From Lentisphaerota bacterium (GTDB lineage Bacteria; Verrucomicrobiota; Kiritimatiellia; UBA8416; JAFGTH01): 13,523 bases of DNA. A program made the position numbers and the translations under genes. The stretch is from positions 1 through 13,523 of the forward strand of contig JAFGTH010000203.1 of NCBI GenBank assembly GCA_016934225.1, written 5' to 3'. Of this stretch, positions 1 to 8,018 are shown one piece after another; the first letter of the stretch is position 1, and each line of letters opens with the position of its first letter. The notes beneath the pieces were generated by a model. The model saw only the letters and a program-made list of their open reading frames with translations, was not told the DNA's origin and did not search any database.

Positions 1-637
1 CCGAAAAGCTGTAAAGACCGACAAGCTTGCTGTTTTCGATAAGCGGCAATTTACCGATCTTATGTTTCATCATAATGGTGTACGCTTCCTGCAAGGTGGT
101 ATTGGGCGGCGCGGTTTGCACATCGCGTGTCATAACTTGATCAACACGTGCGTTGCAATCGGGCGAAAACTTGATGTCAGTGGATGTAAGAATACCGACG
201 AGATTGTCGTCATTGTCCAATATTGGAAACCCGCTGAACTTGAATCCCTTCTCATTTCTTCTCTTGATTACCGATTTCAATGTGTCATTTACATTAAAAG
301 TTATCGGATCGCGAATCAGACCGTGTAAATGATGCTTAACCGTTGCAACATCATCTGTCTGTTCCTTGATCGTGAGATTTTTGTGGATGATGCCTATGCC
401 GCCCAGCAAAGCCATGGTTGTGGCCATTTCAGATTCGGTTACAGTGTCCATGGCAGCGCTTACGAACGGAATGTTGAGGCGAATATTCTTTGTAAGATGA
501 ACAGAAAGATCTGTTTCATCAGGAAGAAAATCTGCATATTGAGTTACAAGCGATATGTCGTCGAACGTCAGCCCTTCAAATGGGAACTGCTGCATCAGCG
601 TATGCATATGCTTGTTAATATGACGCGAGGTGTTCAT
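1..637 (-). CDS. guaB: IMP dehydrogenase, N-terminal 212 codons (gene cut by left window edge)
   Basis: IMP dehydrogenase oxidises IMP to XMP with NAD, the committed step of GMP synthesis in the cytosol. Read on the minus strand from the ATG at 635-637, the protein opens with the typical N-terminus of the catalytic barrel: FEGLTFDDISLV near residues 20-31, then PFVSAAMDTVTE and LLGGIGIIHKNL. This leads into the paired CBS insertion (about residues 95-205), with two CBS-like halves containing FPILDNDDNLVGILT and IGKLPLIENSKLVGLYSFS. The active-site cysteine loop and the rest of the barrel lie beyond the left edge. The second CBS half ends in GLYSFS rather than the commoner GLIT(x)KD, which I associate with a subtype seen in some non-proteobacterial lineages. 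The start is supported by the usual family N-terminus, but there is only a weak purine stretch upstream as ribosome binding site. It lies 195 bases downstream of the SNF2 gene on the same strand and probably has its own promoter. Confidence 0.95.
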   Translation of the reverse strand, partial: MNTSRHINKHMHTLMQQFPFEGLTFDDISLVTQYADFLPDETDLSVHLTKNIRLNIPFVSAAMDTVTESEMATTMALLGGIGIIHKNLTIKEQTDDVATVKHHLHGLIRDPITFNVNDTLKSVIKRRNEKGFKFSGFPILDNDDNLVGILTSTDIKFSPDCNARVDQVMTRDVQTAPPNTTLQEAYTIMMKHKIGKLPLIENSKLVGLYSFS

Positions 638-653
638 TGTAATAATCTTTTTG

Positions 654-668
654 TTCTGTCCAACAGAA
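654..668. repeat. 15-base perfect dyad in the guaB leader (possible operator or small hairpin)
   Basis: On the minus strand the sequence is TTCTGT-TGG-ACAGAA: two perfect 6-base arms around a 3-base centre, ending 16 bases before the guaB ATG. If the candidate promoter at 684-712 is real, the dyad sits a few bases after the transcription start, where an operator or 5' hairpin would act. No known operator consensus was recognised, and a 6-base dyad can arise by chance. Confidence 0.4.
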
Positions 669-683
669 GCTTTTGCCCGGTAA

Positions 684-712
684 GAAATAACGTCTGGAAT
701 GGAATATGGCAA
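684..712 (-). promoter_or_regulatory. Candidate sigma-70-type promoter for guaB
   Basis: On the minus strand there is TTGCCA (positions 712-707; five of six match TTGACA), a 17-base spacer, and TATTTC (689-684; three of six match TATAAT). An A/T-rich tract (T-run on this strand) lies just upstream. The predicted start would give a leader of about 40 bases before the guaB ATG. The -10 match is weak, so this is a suggestion only. Confidence 0.3.
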
Positions 713-832
713 GAAAAAAAAGATAAAAATTGGTTAAAAATCGGGAATTTGTTTATCTGGAACGTTGCGAGTACGGCGCATTTTGCAAGAGAGGCTCTCG
801 AGCCAATATCGCTTGATTGGTGTAATTGCCGA

Positions 833-3800
833 TCATTTCATTTCGAGGAATTGTTGAATGTCGTCCCATGAAAACGATGTAATTGCAGCTTCGTCGGATT
901 CTACCACAGAATCAATAATGGATTTCTTTTTCCGTTGCATGGCAAGAACTTTTTCTTCAACTGTGTCTCTGGTAATGAGTTTCACGCTATAGACAGTTTT
1001 TTTCTGTCCGATCCGGTGGGCCCTGTCTGTGGCCTGATTCTCCACGGCCGGATTCCACCAAGGGTCGAAGTGAACAACCATATCTGCACCGGTCAGATTC
1101 AGTCCTGTTCCGCCTGCTTTCAAACTTATGAGAAACAGTGGGATGTTGCGTTCAGTGTTGAATTTGTGCACAACCTTGGTGCGGTCTTTGGTTTGGCCGT
1201 CGAGATAACAGTGGGATAAATCGCGTTGTTCAAGTTCGCGTCTGAGTATGGTAAGCATGGATACGAATTGGCTGAAGACAAGTATTCGATGTCCGCTGTC
1301 AACCGCTTCATCAAGCAATTCGAAGAAAAGCTCCATTTTTGCCGAAGGTTGTTTGGCGGACAAGCCGGGCAGATCGAGCAGTTCCAGGTGACAGCATATC
1401 TGTCGCAATCGCATGAGCACTACAAGAATCTCCATGCGTGATTTGTTGAATCCCTTTTGAGAGACCATACCGGTAACTTTTTTCTGGGAAGTTCGTAAAA
1501 ATTCGTAATAGACAGCGCGTTGGTCGGGTGAAAGCGGACAGCTCGCTATTTTTTCGATTTTATCCGGCAAGTCTTTTGCGACTTCTGTTTTTCGACGGCG
1601 AAGCAGGAACGGATGTAGTTTGCGTTTGAGTTTAATCTGCGCATTCATGGCGCCTTCATCGCCGCGGGCAATTGGGATCTCATAGTTTTGTCGGAAGTGA
1701 TCATGTGAACCCAAGTAGTTGGGCATAAGGAAGTCCATGATGGACCATATATCAGCGACGCCATTTTCGACAGGGGTTCCGGTAAGCACGAGCTTGTGGC
1801 CTGTCCGGATCTGTTTTGCCGAAAGCGCGTTTTGAGTTGATTTGTTCTTAATATGTTGGGCTTCATCCATGATTACAACAGAGAACTGTTGCGTGAGATA
1901 TCGTTCCAGATCCCGTCTCAAAATCGCATATGAAGTCAGCGCTATGTTTGCTTTCTTGACGGCACTCCATTTTTCGTGACGATCCGGTCCGGTAAGGTTA
2001 ATAACAGTTAAATGGGGAACGAAACGAGCGGCTTCCTCTGCCCAGTTTTCGACTAGACTGGTGGGCGAAACGACAAGCGCGGGCAGGTTGCGGCTTGCTG
2101 TGTCGTTGCGCGGGAGTTGTAGCCATGCCAGTGTCTGAACTGTTTTGCCGAGTCCCATTTCATCGGCCAATAAACCGCAGAAACCCTGTTGTTCGAGGAA
2201 ACGCAGCCATTGTACGCCTTGCTTCTGATATGGTCGGAGCAGATTGTCGAGATATTCAGGTAAATCAAGTGGCTCCATTGTTCCGGAACGATTCTGTCGC
2301 GTCGCTCGATCCATCCAGGAGCGCGTTGGTTCGATGTCCACACCGTCCAGGGCGTCAAGGGATGATTTTACGAAAGCGGAATAGACATTAGATACGCGGA
2401 AATGGCCTGTTCTGTCCGTTGCCTGGCCGGCACAATCGGAGAACACGTCTTGCATTCTTCCGACAGCATCGGTATCTATCAGTATGGTATTGCCGTTCCG
2501 CTGCAGATAGGATTCGCCTTTACGCATGGCGAGCTGGATGTCGGCCGACGAGATGCTTTGTCCGCCGCTGTCTTCGAAATCGAAGCCGACTTCGAACCAG
2601 CCTGCGTCTGATTTATCGTCTATTCTAACCACTGGAGTAACAAATGCGAGCGTTTCCATGTAAGGCGCGATTCGGCCTTTAAGTTCGATTAACCATCCGT
2701 GCCTGCGCAACACCGGAAGATGGGTTCCAAGGAAGTTCAGTACGCCGCGTGAATCGGCGATGTGCGCGAGATTGTCGCCTGTTTCCCCAAACAGTCCGGA
2801 TGGCGCAAGGAGTTTAAGCGCCAGCGTTTCAGCTTCGTAATTTCTTACCTGATAAGACATAAGGTCGGCAGGATCAGGTATGGCGAAGTATTCGTGTGCG
2901 GCGGGCTTGCATGCGACGAGTTCAATATCGTTATACCTGGCGTATAACGTAGCGGAAAGAGAAGCCGGACTTCCTTGTAACAGAAGACGGAATTCAGGCG
3001 TTGCCGGATCAATATTAAACAGGTCAAGCGATACATCTGATTCCACGCGCGAGTTTTTTGATAATACCGGCAGTTCCTGGCGCAGAAACCGCAACACGTC
3101 CGAGCGCGGGAGTACGACCGGTTCTCTGTAGATGGGATGGTATGGTTCTGGCAGAACGTTTTCGAGGGGCCATAGGTTATTGGCCCCGAAGACCCATCCG
3201 GAATTACCCGCGATTATGTAAATGGCGAACTCTGTAGGTTTCATAAAAGGCAGTTCTGTGTGTGCAATGAGTATGAGTTCTCCTGTTTCGCGGTCGAGGT
3301 CCATGTTTAAGAATGTAGTCATACGTGTTGCATTTACTGTGATTGGATTCGAATCGCAACACGGCAGTGTTCTGCCGGAATGCAACTTTATAAGATTAAC
3401 GAAATCGAATTTGCCGATTTTCATTTTTCCAGGCACAGGGCCTTCAGCGATATCTTCCAGGACAAACAAGAGCGCTTCATCTTGTTTGCTGAATGAAAGA
3501 GGAATATCACGCGGCACTTCGTCGGCTGGCAAAGCGGTTTTCCGGTATTCGATTGCGCACGTTATCGGTATATGATTCATATTTATACCGTTTATCCAGT
3601 CATGGTCGAGTTGAACGACGACTTTGGCAGGTAACGCCCCGGGCGTATTACTGGAGACGCGTGTTATATATTGAGATTCGTCAATATTCGACAATCGGGA
3701 TGCGCGCCTGATCTCTTCCTGATATTTGACGTTTCGCAAGGGATCGGTAGCACGTTTTACGAGCATCAAACCAATAGCGATGATATGAGGGCAAACAAGA

Positions 3801-4084
3801 CCACGTTCCACGTTGTCGCGGCAGGGGCATCGGCTTTCAATCATTCCATTGCCAAGTATTTTGAACGATGTTTTCAAAGGTCTGTTATTCCAGAGAATTG
3901 TGCCGCGGACGTATGGATGATCGTATTCGGCCTCTAGAACAAATCCTCGCTGGATGATTGATTCGGCGTTTTTGAATACTTCCTTGCCGCCCCAGTCAAT
4001 GAGCAATTTTTGAGTGATTCCCGCATTAGTCATGAGAATGGAAGATACATACGAGTAAAGATATTCGCAAGCATACTTGGACAT
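833..4084 (-). CDS. SWIM zinc-finger SNF2-family helicase/ATPase
   Basis: A 1083-residue Swi2/Snf2-type ATPase, a family that uses ATP to translocate on double-stranded DNA and displace bound proteins. A SWIM zinc-binding motif is near the N-terminus (Cys86-x-Cys88, Cys98-x-His100). Residues about 110-600 show no motif I can name but match in place and length the bacterial SNF2-associated region of such proteins. The motor follows: LRPYQKQGVQWL near 610, Walker A DEMGLGKT near 640-648, Walker B DEAQ near 738-741, LTGTPVENG near 769, then the second RecA lobe with KAGGTGLNLTGAD and the arginine-finger motif DRAHRIGQ near 1019-1026. All catalytic motifs look intact. The ATG start has no clear Shine-Dalgarno; Met18 is an alternative, but upstream sequence is coding-like. 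The arrangement matches bacterial SWIM/SNF2 proteins of unproven role, perhaps in transcription recycling or repair. It is divergent from lemA. Confidence 0.95.
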   Translation of the reverse strand: MSKYACEYLYSYVSSILMTNAGITQKLLIDWGGKEVFKNAESIIQRGFVLEAEYDHPYVRGTILWNNRPLKTSFKILGNGMIESRCPCRDNVERGLVCPHIIAIGLMLVKRATDPLRNVKYQEEIRRASRLSNIDESQYITRVSSNTPGALPAKVVVQLDHDWINGINMNHIPITCAIEYRKTALPADEVPRDIPLSFSKQDEALLFVLEDIAEGPVPGKMKIGKFDFVNLIKLHSGRTLPCCDSNPITVNATRMTTFLNMDLDRETGELILIAHTELPFMKPTEFAIYIIAGNSGWVFGANNLWPLENVLPEPYHPIYREPVVLPRSDVLRFLRQELPVLSKNSRVESDVSLDLFNIDPATPEFRLLLQGSPASLSATLYARYNDIELVACKPAAHEYFAIPDPADLMSYQVRNYEAETLALKLLAPSGLFGETGDNLAHIADSRGVLNFLGTHLPVLRRHGWLIELKGRIAPYMETLAFVTPVVRIDDKSDAGWFEVGFDFEDSGGQSISSADIQLAMRKGESYLQRNGNTILIDTDAVGRMQDVFSDCAGQATDRTGHFRVSNVYSAFVKSSLDALDGVDIEPTRSWMDRATRQNRSGTMEPLDLPEYLDNLLRPYQKQGVQWLRFLEQQGFCGLLADEMGLGKTVQTLAWLQLPRNDTASRNLPALVVSPTSLVENWAEEAARFVPHLTVINLTGPDRHEKWSAVKKANIALTSYAILRRDLERYLTQQFSVVIMDEAQHIKNKSTQNALSAKQIRTGHKLVLTGTPVENGVADIWSIMDFLMPNYLGSHDHFRQNYEIPIARGDEGAMNAQIKLKRKLHPFLLRRRKTEVAKDLPDKIEKIASCPLSPDQRAVYYEFLRTSQKKVTGMVSQKGFNKSRMEILVVLMRLRQICCHLELLDLPGLSAKQPSAKMELFFELLDEAVDSGHRILVFSQFVSMLTILRRELEQRDLSHCYLDGQTKDRTKVVHKFNTERNIPLFLISLKAGGTGLNLTGADMVVHFDPWWNPAVENQATDRAHRIGQKKTVYSVKLITRDTVEEKVLAMQRKKKSIIDSVVESDEAAITSFSWDDIQQFLEMK

Positions 4085-4222
4085 TACTGGATGTTAAAAT
4101 TGCCGCAGTGGTCATCGCCACAGGTTAAACGTGCTAAATGGTCTTGACCGGCAATATTTTGCAGGTAACCTATGTATATCGGAAGTCATGTGTGTTACTT
4201 AAGCAATATGGGAGGATATTAG
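4085..4222. other. Divergent intergenic region between the SNF2 gene and lemA
   Basis: This 138-base stretch must hold the control signals for both flanking genes. It contains a 7-base perfect inverted repeat, ATTGCCG (4099-4105) and CGGCAAT (4149-4155), enclosing a smaller one, GTGG-TCATCG-CCAC. TTGACC at 4144-4149 could be a -35 element toward lemA, but no -10 hexamer stands at the right distance, so I do not call a promoter. The only open frame here is an 18-codon one at 4091 without coding character. Confidence 0.4.
4210..4215 (+). promoter_or_regulatory. Strong ribosome binding site of lemA
   Basis: GGGAGG lies 7 bases before the ATG at 4223, the strongest Shine-Dalgarno in the window, and fixes the lemA start. 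Confidence 0.75.
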
Positions 4223-4810
4223 ATGATTCTGGGAACAATATTACTGGTAGTGATCGTAGTGCTGGCGTTGGCGGTGGCCGGGATTTATAACAAACTTGTT
4301 GCGCTCAGAAACAGGTTTAAGAACGCGTTTGCGCAGATTGATGTTCAATTGAAAAGGCGTTATGACTTGATCCCTAATCTTGTCGAAACGGCAAAGGGAT
4401 ATATGGCGCATGAACGGCAGACGCTGGAGGCAGTAATTGCCGCACGAAATCAGGCGGCAAGCGCCAATCAACAGGCGGCGGCGAATCCGGGCGATGCCGG
4501 AGCGATGCAGAATCTTATGGGCGCTGAAGCATTGTTGGGTGGTGCGATGGGCAAGTTGCTGGTGACGGTTGAGCGGTATCCGGATTTGAAAGCCAACCAG
4601 AACATGTCGCAACTTATGGAGGAATTGACTTCGACAGAGAACAAGATAGCGTTTTCGCGTCAGGCGTACAATGACGCGGTAATGACCTACAATACGGCGA
4701 CGGAGACCTTTCCAAATGTATTATTGGCAGGTCCGTTTGGATTCAAGTCTGCTGTCTTGTTTGAAGTAAAGAATGAAGAAGTGCGCGAGGTGCCGAAGGT
4801 TTCGTTCTAG
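4223..4810 (+). CDS. lemA: LemA family membrane protein
   Basis: A 195-residue LemA protein. Residues about 3-20 form one hydrophobic N-terminal membrane segment with a very short leading part. Then comes the hallmark LemA core: YNKLVALRNRFKNAFAQIDVQ, LKRRYDLIPNLVETAKGYM and a long helical region rich in Ala and Gln (about 65-150) ending in AYNDAVMTYNTATETFPNVLLA. The length is typical for the family. LemA proteins are anchored by the N-terminal helix with the coiled helical bundle on one side of the membrane; the biochemical role is not established. The gene is followed 63 bases later by an M48 metalloprotease gene, a pairing that recurs in many bacteria and suggests a shared role in membrane-protein quality control. 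That functional link is inference. Confidence 0.95.
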   Translation: MILGTILLVVIVVLALAVAGIYNKLVALRNRFKNAFAQIDVQLKRRYDLIPNLVETAKGYMAHERQTLEAVIAARNQAASANQQAAANPGDAGAMQNLMGAEALLGGAMGKLLVTVERYPDLKANQNMSQLMEELTSTENKIAFSRQAYNDAVMTYNTATETFPNVLLAGPFGFKSAVLFEVKNEEVREVPKVSF

Positions 4811-4873
4811 CTGCGGATATTGCGTCATAGCGATTTGGGCGCTTAATAAGGGTTCTGAAAGGCGGAACGGACA

Positions 4874-6811
4874 ATGGCATCTGTCGCAACCATGGATTTC
4901 TTCGAGAATCAGGACATTGCTCGAAAGAAAACTTCGATTCTGATCGGCTACTATATTATCGCTGTAATTTTGATCATGGCGGCAATCTATTTTGCCTTCG
5001 CGGCGACTTTTATTGGCGTCGGCGCCAGGATGAATGGCGAAGTCAACTTTGGCCGATTGTGGAATCCGGATTTGTTCTTATGGGTGATTGGCGGCACACT
5101 GTTGATCGTATTGATGGGCACCGTTTATAAAGTCAGTCAGTTGTCAGGTGGCGGACGTTCCGTTGCTGAGATTCTGGGCGGTCGCCCCATAGGTCAAGGC
5201 ACGACTGATCCCGATGAAAAAAAGGTGTTAAACGTAGTTGAAGAAATGGCTATAGCATCCGGCACATCCGTGCCACCTGTATATCTGCTTGATGGTGAAG
5301 CCGGAATTAACGCATTTGCTGCAGGTTTTTCACCTGAGGATGCGGTTATTGGCGTCACGCGCGGTTGTATTACCGAGCTGTCGCGGGACGAATTACAGGG
5401 TGTGATTGCGCATGAGTTCAGTCATATCTTAAACGGCGACATGCGGCTGAATATCCGTTTGATGGGAGTGCTGCACGGTATCCTTGTGATCGGTTTGCTG
5501 GGCTATTGGATTTTCAGAAGCGCTCTCTATTCCAGGGGCAGCCGTTCAAAAGATCAGGGTAACAAACTTCCTATTGTAGCGCTTGGACTGGTGGTGATGA
5601 TTATCGGTTACGTAGGCGTTTTGTTCGGCAAAATTATCAAAAGCGCGGTATCCAGACAGCGCGAGTTTCTAGCGGACGCTTCAGCGGTTCAGTTCACGAG
5701 GAATCCGGACGGGATTGGTGGGGCTTTGAAGAAAATTGCCGGCTATGCGCATGGTTCGAAGCTGGCGAATGCGCATGCTGAGGAGGCAAGTCATCTTTTT
5801 TTCAGCAACGGGTTAACCGCGTCGTTTTCCAATTTGATGGCTACACATCCGTCGTTGGAAGAGAGGATAAGACGAATAGACCCGAAGTTTGACAAGAGCA
5901 CACATTCCGATCGAAACGGCGGAGTGCACGGTAACAAGGCATTGGTTTCTGGGTTCGCTTCAGGTTCGGACATCAATGTTAATCCGAAATCGGTTGTGGC
6001 GGGTGTGGGTGCTCCGCGGGTGGAGCATTTGGACTATGCTTCGCGGTTATTGGATAATCTGCCGCGTGTGCTGCTCAATGCGACACGCGATCCTTATGGC
6101 GCTCGGGCGGTGGTTTACTGTTTGATTCTCAGTTCGGATCGCGGTGTTCGAAACGCGCAATTAGACCGTTTGTCGAAACATGCCGATAAAGGCGTATTGA
6201 CAGAGACTCGGAAACTGGTCGCGTATGTGGAATCGGTGCGTCGGGAAGGCAGATTACCGTTGTTGGATATGGCAATATCCGCTTTGCGGGATCTTTCTCC
6301 ATCGCAATATTCAGATTTTAAGGCGAATGTGGAACATCTTGTTCATGCCGACAACGAGATTGATTTGTTTGAATTCACGCTGCAGCATATAATCAAACGG
6401 CACCTTGATCCGATGTTCTACGGAAAGCACACTCGTTCGACGAAGCATAATAGCATTGCGTCACTCGTAAAGGAATGCCGGTCTTTGTTATCATGTCTGG
6501 CGTACTGGGGCAGCGACGACAACGTCATGGCGGAGAAAGCGTTTGCACGGGGCATGGCAGAGCTTGGTCTGGATGAAAATCCGGGTATTGTTTCTTCGGA
6601 TCAATGCGGTCTGGAACTTCTGGCGGCGGCGCTTGAGAAGTTGACGGAGGCAGCGCCCCGGATAAAGAAATTGCTGTTGACTGCGTGCATATCCTGTGTT
6701 GCGTTGGATGAAAAAATTTCGATTGAAGAAGCCGAAGCGCTGAGGGCAATATCCGATTCGTTGGGATGCCCAATGCCGCCGTTTTTGCCGGGACAGGCAT
6801 TGGCTGCATAA
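4874..6811 (+). CDS. M48 family (HtpX-like) membrane metalloprotease with long C-terminal extension
   Basis: A zinc metalloprotease of the HtpX/Ste24 type, expected to cleave membrane or misfolded proteins. Likely membrane segments are at about 22-45, 66-84, 194-214 and 234-254. The zinc site is HEFSH (His180, Glu181, His184) with the third ligand Glu264 in REFLADASA, all intact. At 645 residues it is more than twice the usual HtpX length of about 290. The extra 300 residues (about 345-645) are helical and soluble-looking; the last 60 (LLLTACISCVALDEKISIEEAEALRA...) resemble a TerB-like helical module with an acidic loop, and an earlier stretch (VEHLVHADNEIDLFEFTL) looks similar. I recall this long form as the version found next to lemA. 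The ATG at 4874 has AAAGG upstream at 4858-4862; Met7 (4892, MDFFENQD) matches relatives' N-termini but lacks a binding site. Confidence 0.93.
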   Translation: MASVATMDFFENQDIARKKTSILIGYYIIAVILIMAAIYFAFAATFIGVGARMNGEVNFGRLWNPDLFLWVIGGTLLIVLMGTVYKVSQLSGGGRSVAEILGGRPIGQGTTDPDEKKVLNVVEEMAIASGTSVPPVYLLDGEAGINAFAAGFSPEDAVIGVTRGCITELSRDELQGVIAHEFSHILNGDMRLNIRLMGVLHGILVIGLLGYWIFRSALYSRGSRSKDQGNKLPIVALGLVVMIIGYVGVLFGKIIKSAVSRQREFLADASAVQFTRNPDGIGGALKKIAGYAHGSKLANAHAEEASHLFFSNGLTASFSNLMATHPSLEERIRRIDPKFDKSTHSDRNGGVHGNKALVSGFASGSDINVNPKSVVAGVGAPRVEHLDYASRLLDNLPRVLLNATRDPYGARAVVYCLILSSDRGVRNAQLDRLSKHADKGVLTETRKLVAYVESVRREGRLPLLDMAISALRDLSPSQYSDFKANVEHLVHADNEIDLFEFTLQHIIKRHLDPMFYGKHTRSTKHNSIASLVKECRSLLSCLAYWGSDDNVMAEKAFARGMAELGLDENPGIVSSDQCGLELLAAALEKLTEAAPRIKKLLLTACISCVALDEKISIEEAEALRAISDSLGCPMPPFLPGQALAA

Positions 6812-6889
6812 GTTAATGGCGCAAAGACAGAACACAATGAATTGGCGGCCGGCCGTTGGGATGGTGGCCATATCGAAGTTGGGATTATT

Positions 6890-7924
6890 ATGAAGACACT
6901 TTTAGTTACGGGCAGCAGTGGATTAATCGGATCGGAGTGTGTGACGTACTTTGACGGGATAGGGTGGTCGGTTCATGGTTTGGATAACAACATGCGTCGC
7001 GATTTTTTCGGAGAAGATGGTGATACGACCTGGAATTTGAGACGAATTCGAAAGACCGCTCATCATTTTCATCACCACAATGTGGATATTCGTCGGCGCG
7101 AATCTGTGCGCAAGATAATTGAACAGATTCGTCCTGATTTCGTCATACATTGCGCGGCGCAGCCTAGTCATGATCTGGCCGCATTGAGACCGTTTGACGA
7201 CTTTGATGTAAATGCGGCGGGTACGATGAATTTATTGGAAGCGACCAGGCGGGTGGTGCCCGACAGTCCGTTCTGTTTCATGAGCACCAATAAAGTGTAT
7301 GGCGATACTCCTAATTTGCTTTTATTGCGGGAATTGGAGACGCGATGGGACTATGCGGATGATTCGTACGCCGATGGGATTGACGAGACAATGAGCATAG
7401 ATCAGAGCAAACACAGCGTTTTTGGAGCGAACAAAGTGGCGGCTGATGTGATGGTACAGGAATACGGCAGATATTTCGGCATGAAAACGGCGTGTTTTCG
7501 CGGCGGTTGCCTGACCGGTTCAGCGCATTCCGCAGCGGAGTTGCATGGATTTCTTGCGTATCTTATTAAATGTGTGAAAGAGGGAAGAAAGTACCGGGTG
7601 TTTGGATACAAGGGCAAGCAGGTTCGTGACAACATTCATTCGTTTGACGTATGTCGAGCTTTTGAAGAATTTTACAATTCACCTAAATCCGGCGCGGTGT
7701 ACAATCTTGGCGGTGGGCGCGCAAACAGTGTCAGTGTTATTGAGGCGATTGATATTGCCGAAAGAGCAGTCGGTAAAAAACTGGATTGGGAATACATATC
7801 TGAAAACAGGATAGGCGATCATATTTGCTACATATCGAATCTGGCAAAATTGCATTCGGATTTTCCGGATTGGCAAGTCAGTAAATCCTTGCCGGAAATA
7901 GTCAAAGAAATTGCTTCGGCGTGA
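6890..7924 (+). CDS. NAD-dependent sugar-nucleotide epimerase/dehydratase (CDP-paratose 2-epimerase-like)
   Basis: An extended short-chain dehydrogenase of 344 residues. The Rossmann glycine motif TGSSGLIG is at residues 7-14, directly after the ATG at 6890. An in-frame TTG at 6842 would add 16 residues with no family match, so I reject it. HCAAQPSHD (88-95) and MSTNKVYGD (131-139) match the nucleotide-binding and catalytic Ser/Thr regions. At the catalytic position the sequence is FGANK (Phe178...Lys182), not YxxxK. The C-terminal part has RVFGYKGKQVRDNIHSFDVCRAF and VYNLGGGRANSVS, the usual substrate-domain signatures. The closest family I recall is CDP-paratose/tyvelose 2-epimerase-like, so the substrate is probably a nucleotide-linked sugar for surface polysaccharide, but this is not settled. 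It sits alone, 78 bases after the protease gene, with no polysaccharide genes nearby and only a weak ribosome binding site. Confidence 0.88.
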   Translation: MKTLLVTGSSGLIGSECVTYFDGIGWSVHGLDNNMRRDFFGEDGDTTWNLRRIRKTAHHFHHHNVDIRRRESVRKIIEQIRPDFVIHCAAQPSHDLAALRPFDDFDVNAAGTMNLLEATRRVVPDSPFCFMSTNKVYGDTPNLLLLRELETRWDYADDSYADGIDETMSIDQSKHSVFGANKVAADVMVQEYGRYFGMKTACFRGGCLTGSAHSAAELHGFLAYLIKCVKEGRKYRVFGYKGKQVRDNIHSFDVCRAFEEFYNSPKSGAVYNLGGGRANSVSVIEAIDIAERAVGKKLDWEYISENRIGDHICYISNLAKLHSDFPDWQVSKSLPEIVKEIASA

Positions 7925-7937
7925 GTTGTTTTGGGTT

Positions 7938-7979
7938 GTATCATTAGCGCCATCTTTAAATTGATGTCAGTGATGATAC
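7938..7979 (+). repeat. Imperfect hairpin downstream of the epimerase gene
   Basis: The left arm GTATCATTAGCGCCATC (7938-7954) pairs with the right arm GATGTCAGTGATGATAC (7963-7979): 14 of 17 positions pair (one as G-T/U), around an 8-base A/T loop, with three mismatches in the middle. It begins 13 bases after the epimerase stop. No T-run follows, so it is not a textbook intrinsic terminator; it could be a 3' stabilising or processing structure, or a protein-binding site. Confidence 0.5.
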
Positions 7980-7990
7980 TGCAAAAGTTC

Positions 7991-8018
7991 TTGACTCTGA
8001 TTCCTTTGATGGTAATCT
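7991..8018 (+). promoter_or_regulatory. Candidate promoter of the ispD-secA gene group
   Basis: TTGACT (7991-7996; five of six match TTGACA) is followed after 16 bases by TAATCT (8013-8018; three of six match TATAAT). The start would fall near 8025, giving a leader of about 40 bases before the ispD ATG. Position in the only sizeable gap upstream of five tightly spaced genes supports it; the -10 match is weak. Confidence 0.33.

Noticed and set aside
789..806. GGCTC/GAGCC-type inverted repeat after the SNF2 stop as a terminator
   Set aside because: Usable stem is only about four pairs and no T-run follows on the minus strand.
329..871. 180-codon open frame on the plus strand
   Set aside because: It lies mostly opposite guaB, whose minus-strand frame gives a clear IMP dehydrogenase, and its own protein shows no family signature.
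4091..4147. 18-codon open frame before lemA
   Set aside because: No ribosome binding site and no coding character; too short to support.
4241..4612. 123-codon open frame on the minus strand inside lemA
   Set aside because: Antisense shadow of a well-conserved LemA protein; the protein is Arg/His-rich and featureless.
6845..6855. GGCCGGCC palindrome as an operator or terminator
   Set aside because: A short G/C palindrome with no T-run or partner site; likely chance.
6491..6871. 126-codon open frame on the minus strand at the end of the protease gene
   Set aside because: Antisense to the conserved C-terminal extension, with overlapping minus-strand frames of equal quality; no ribosome binding site or family match.
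6842..6889. TTG-started 16-residue extension of the epimerase
   Set aside because: The Rossmann motif begins right after the ATG at 6890, as in relatives; the extension has no match.
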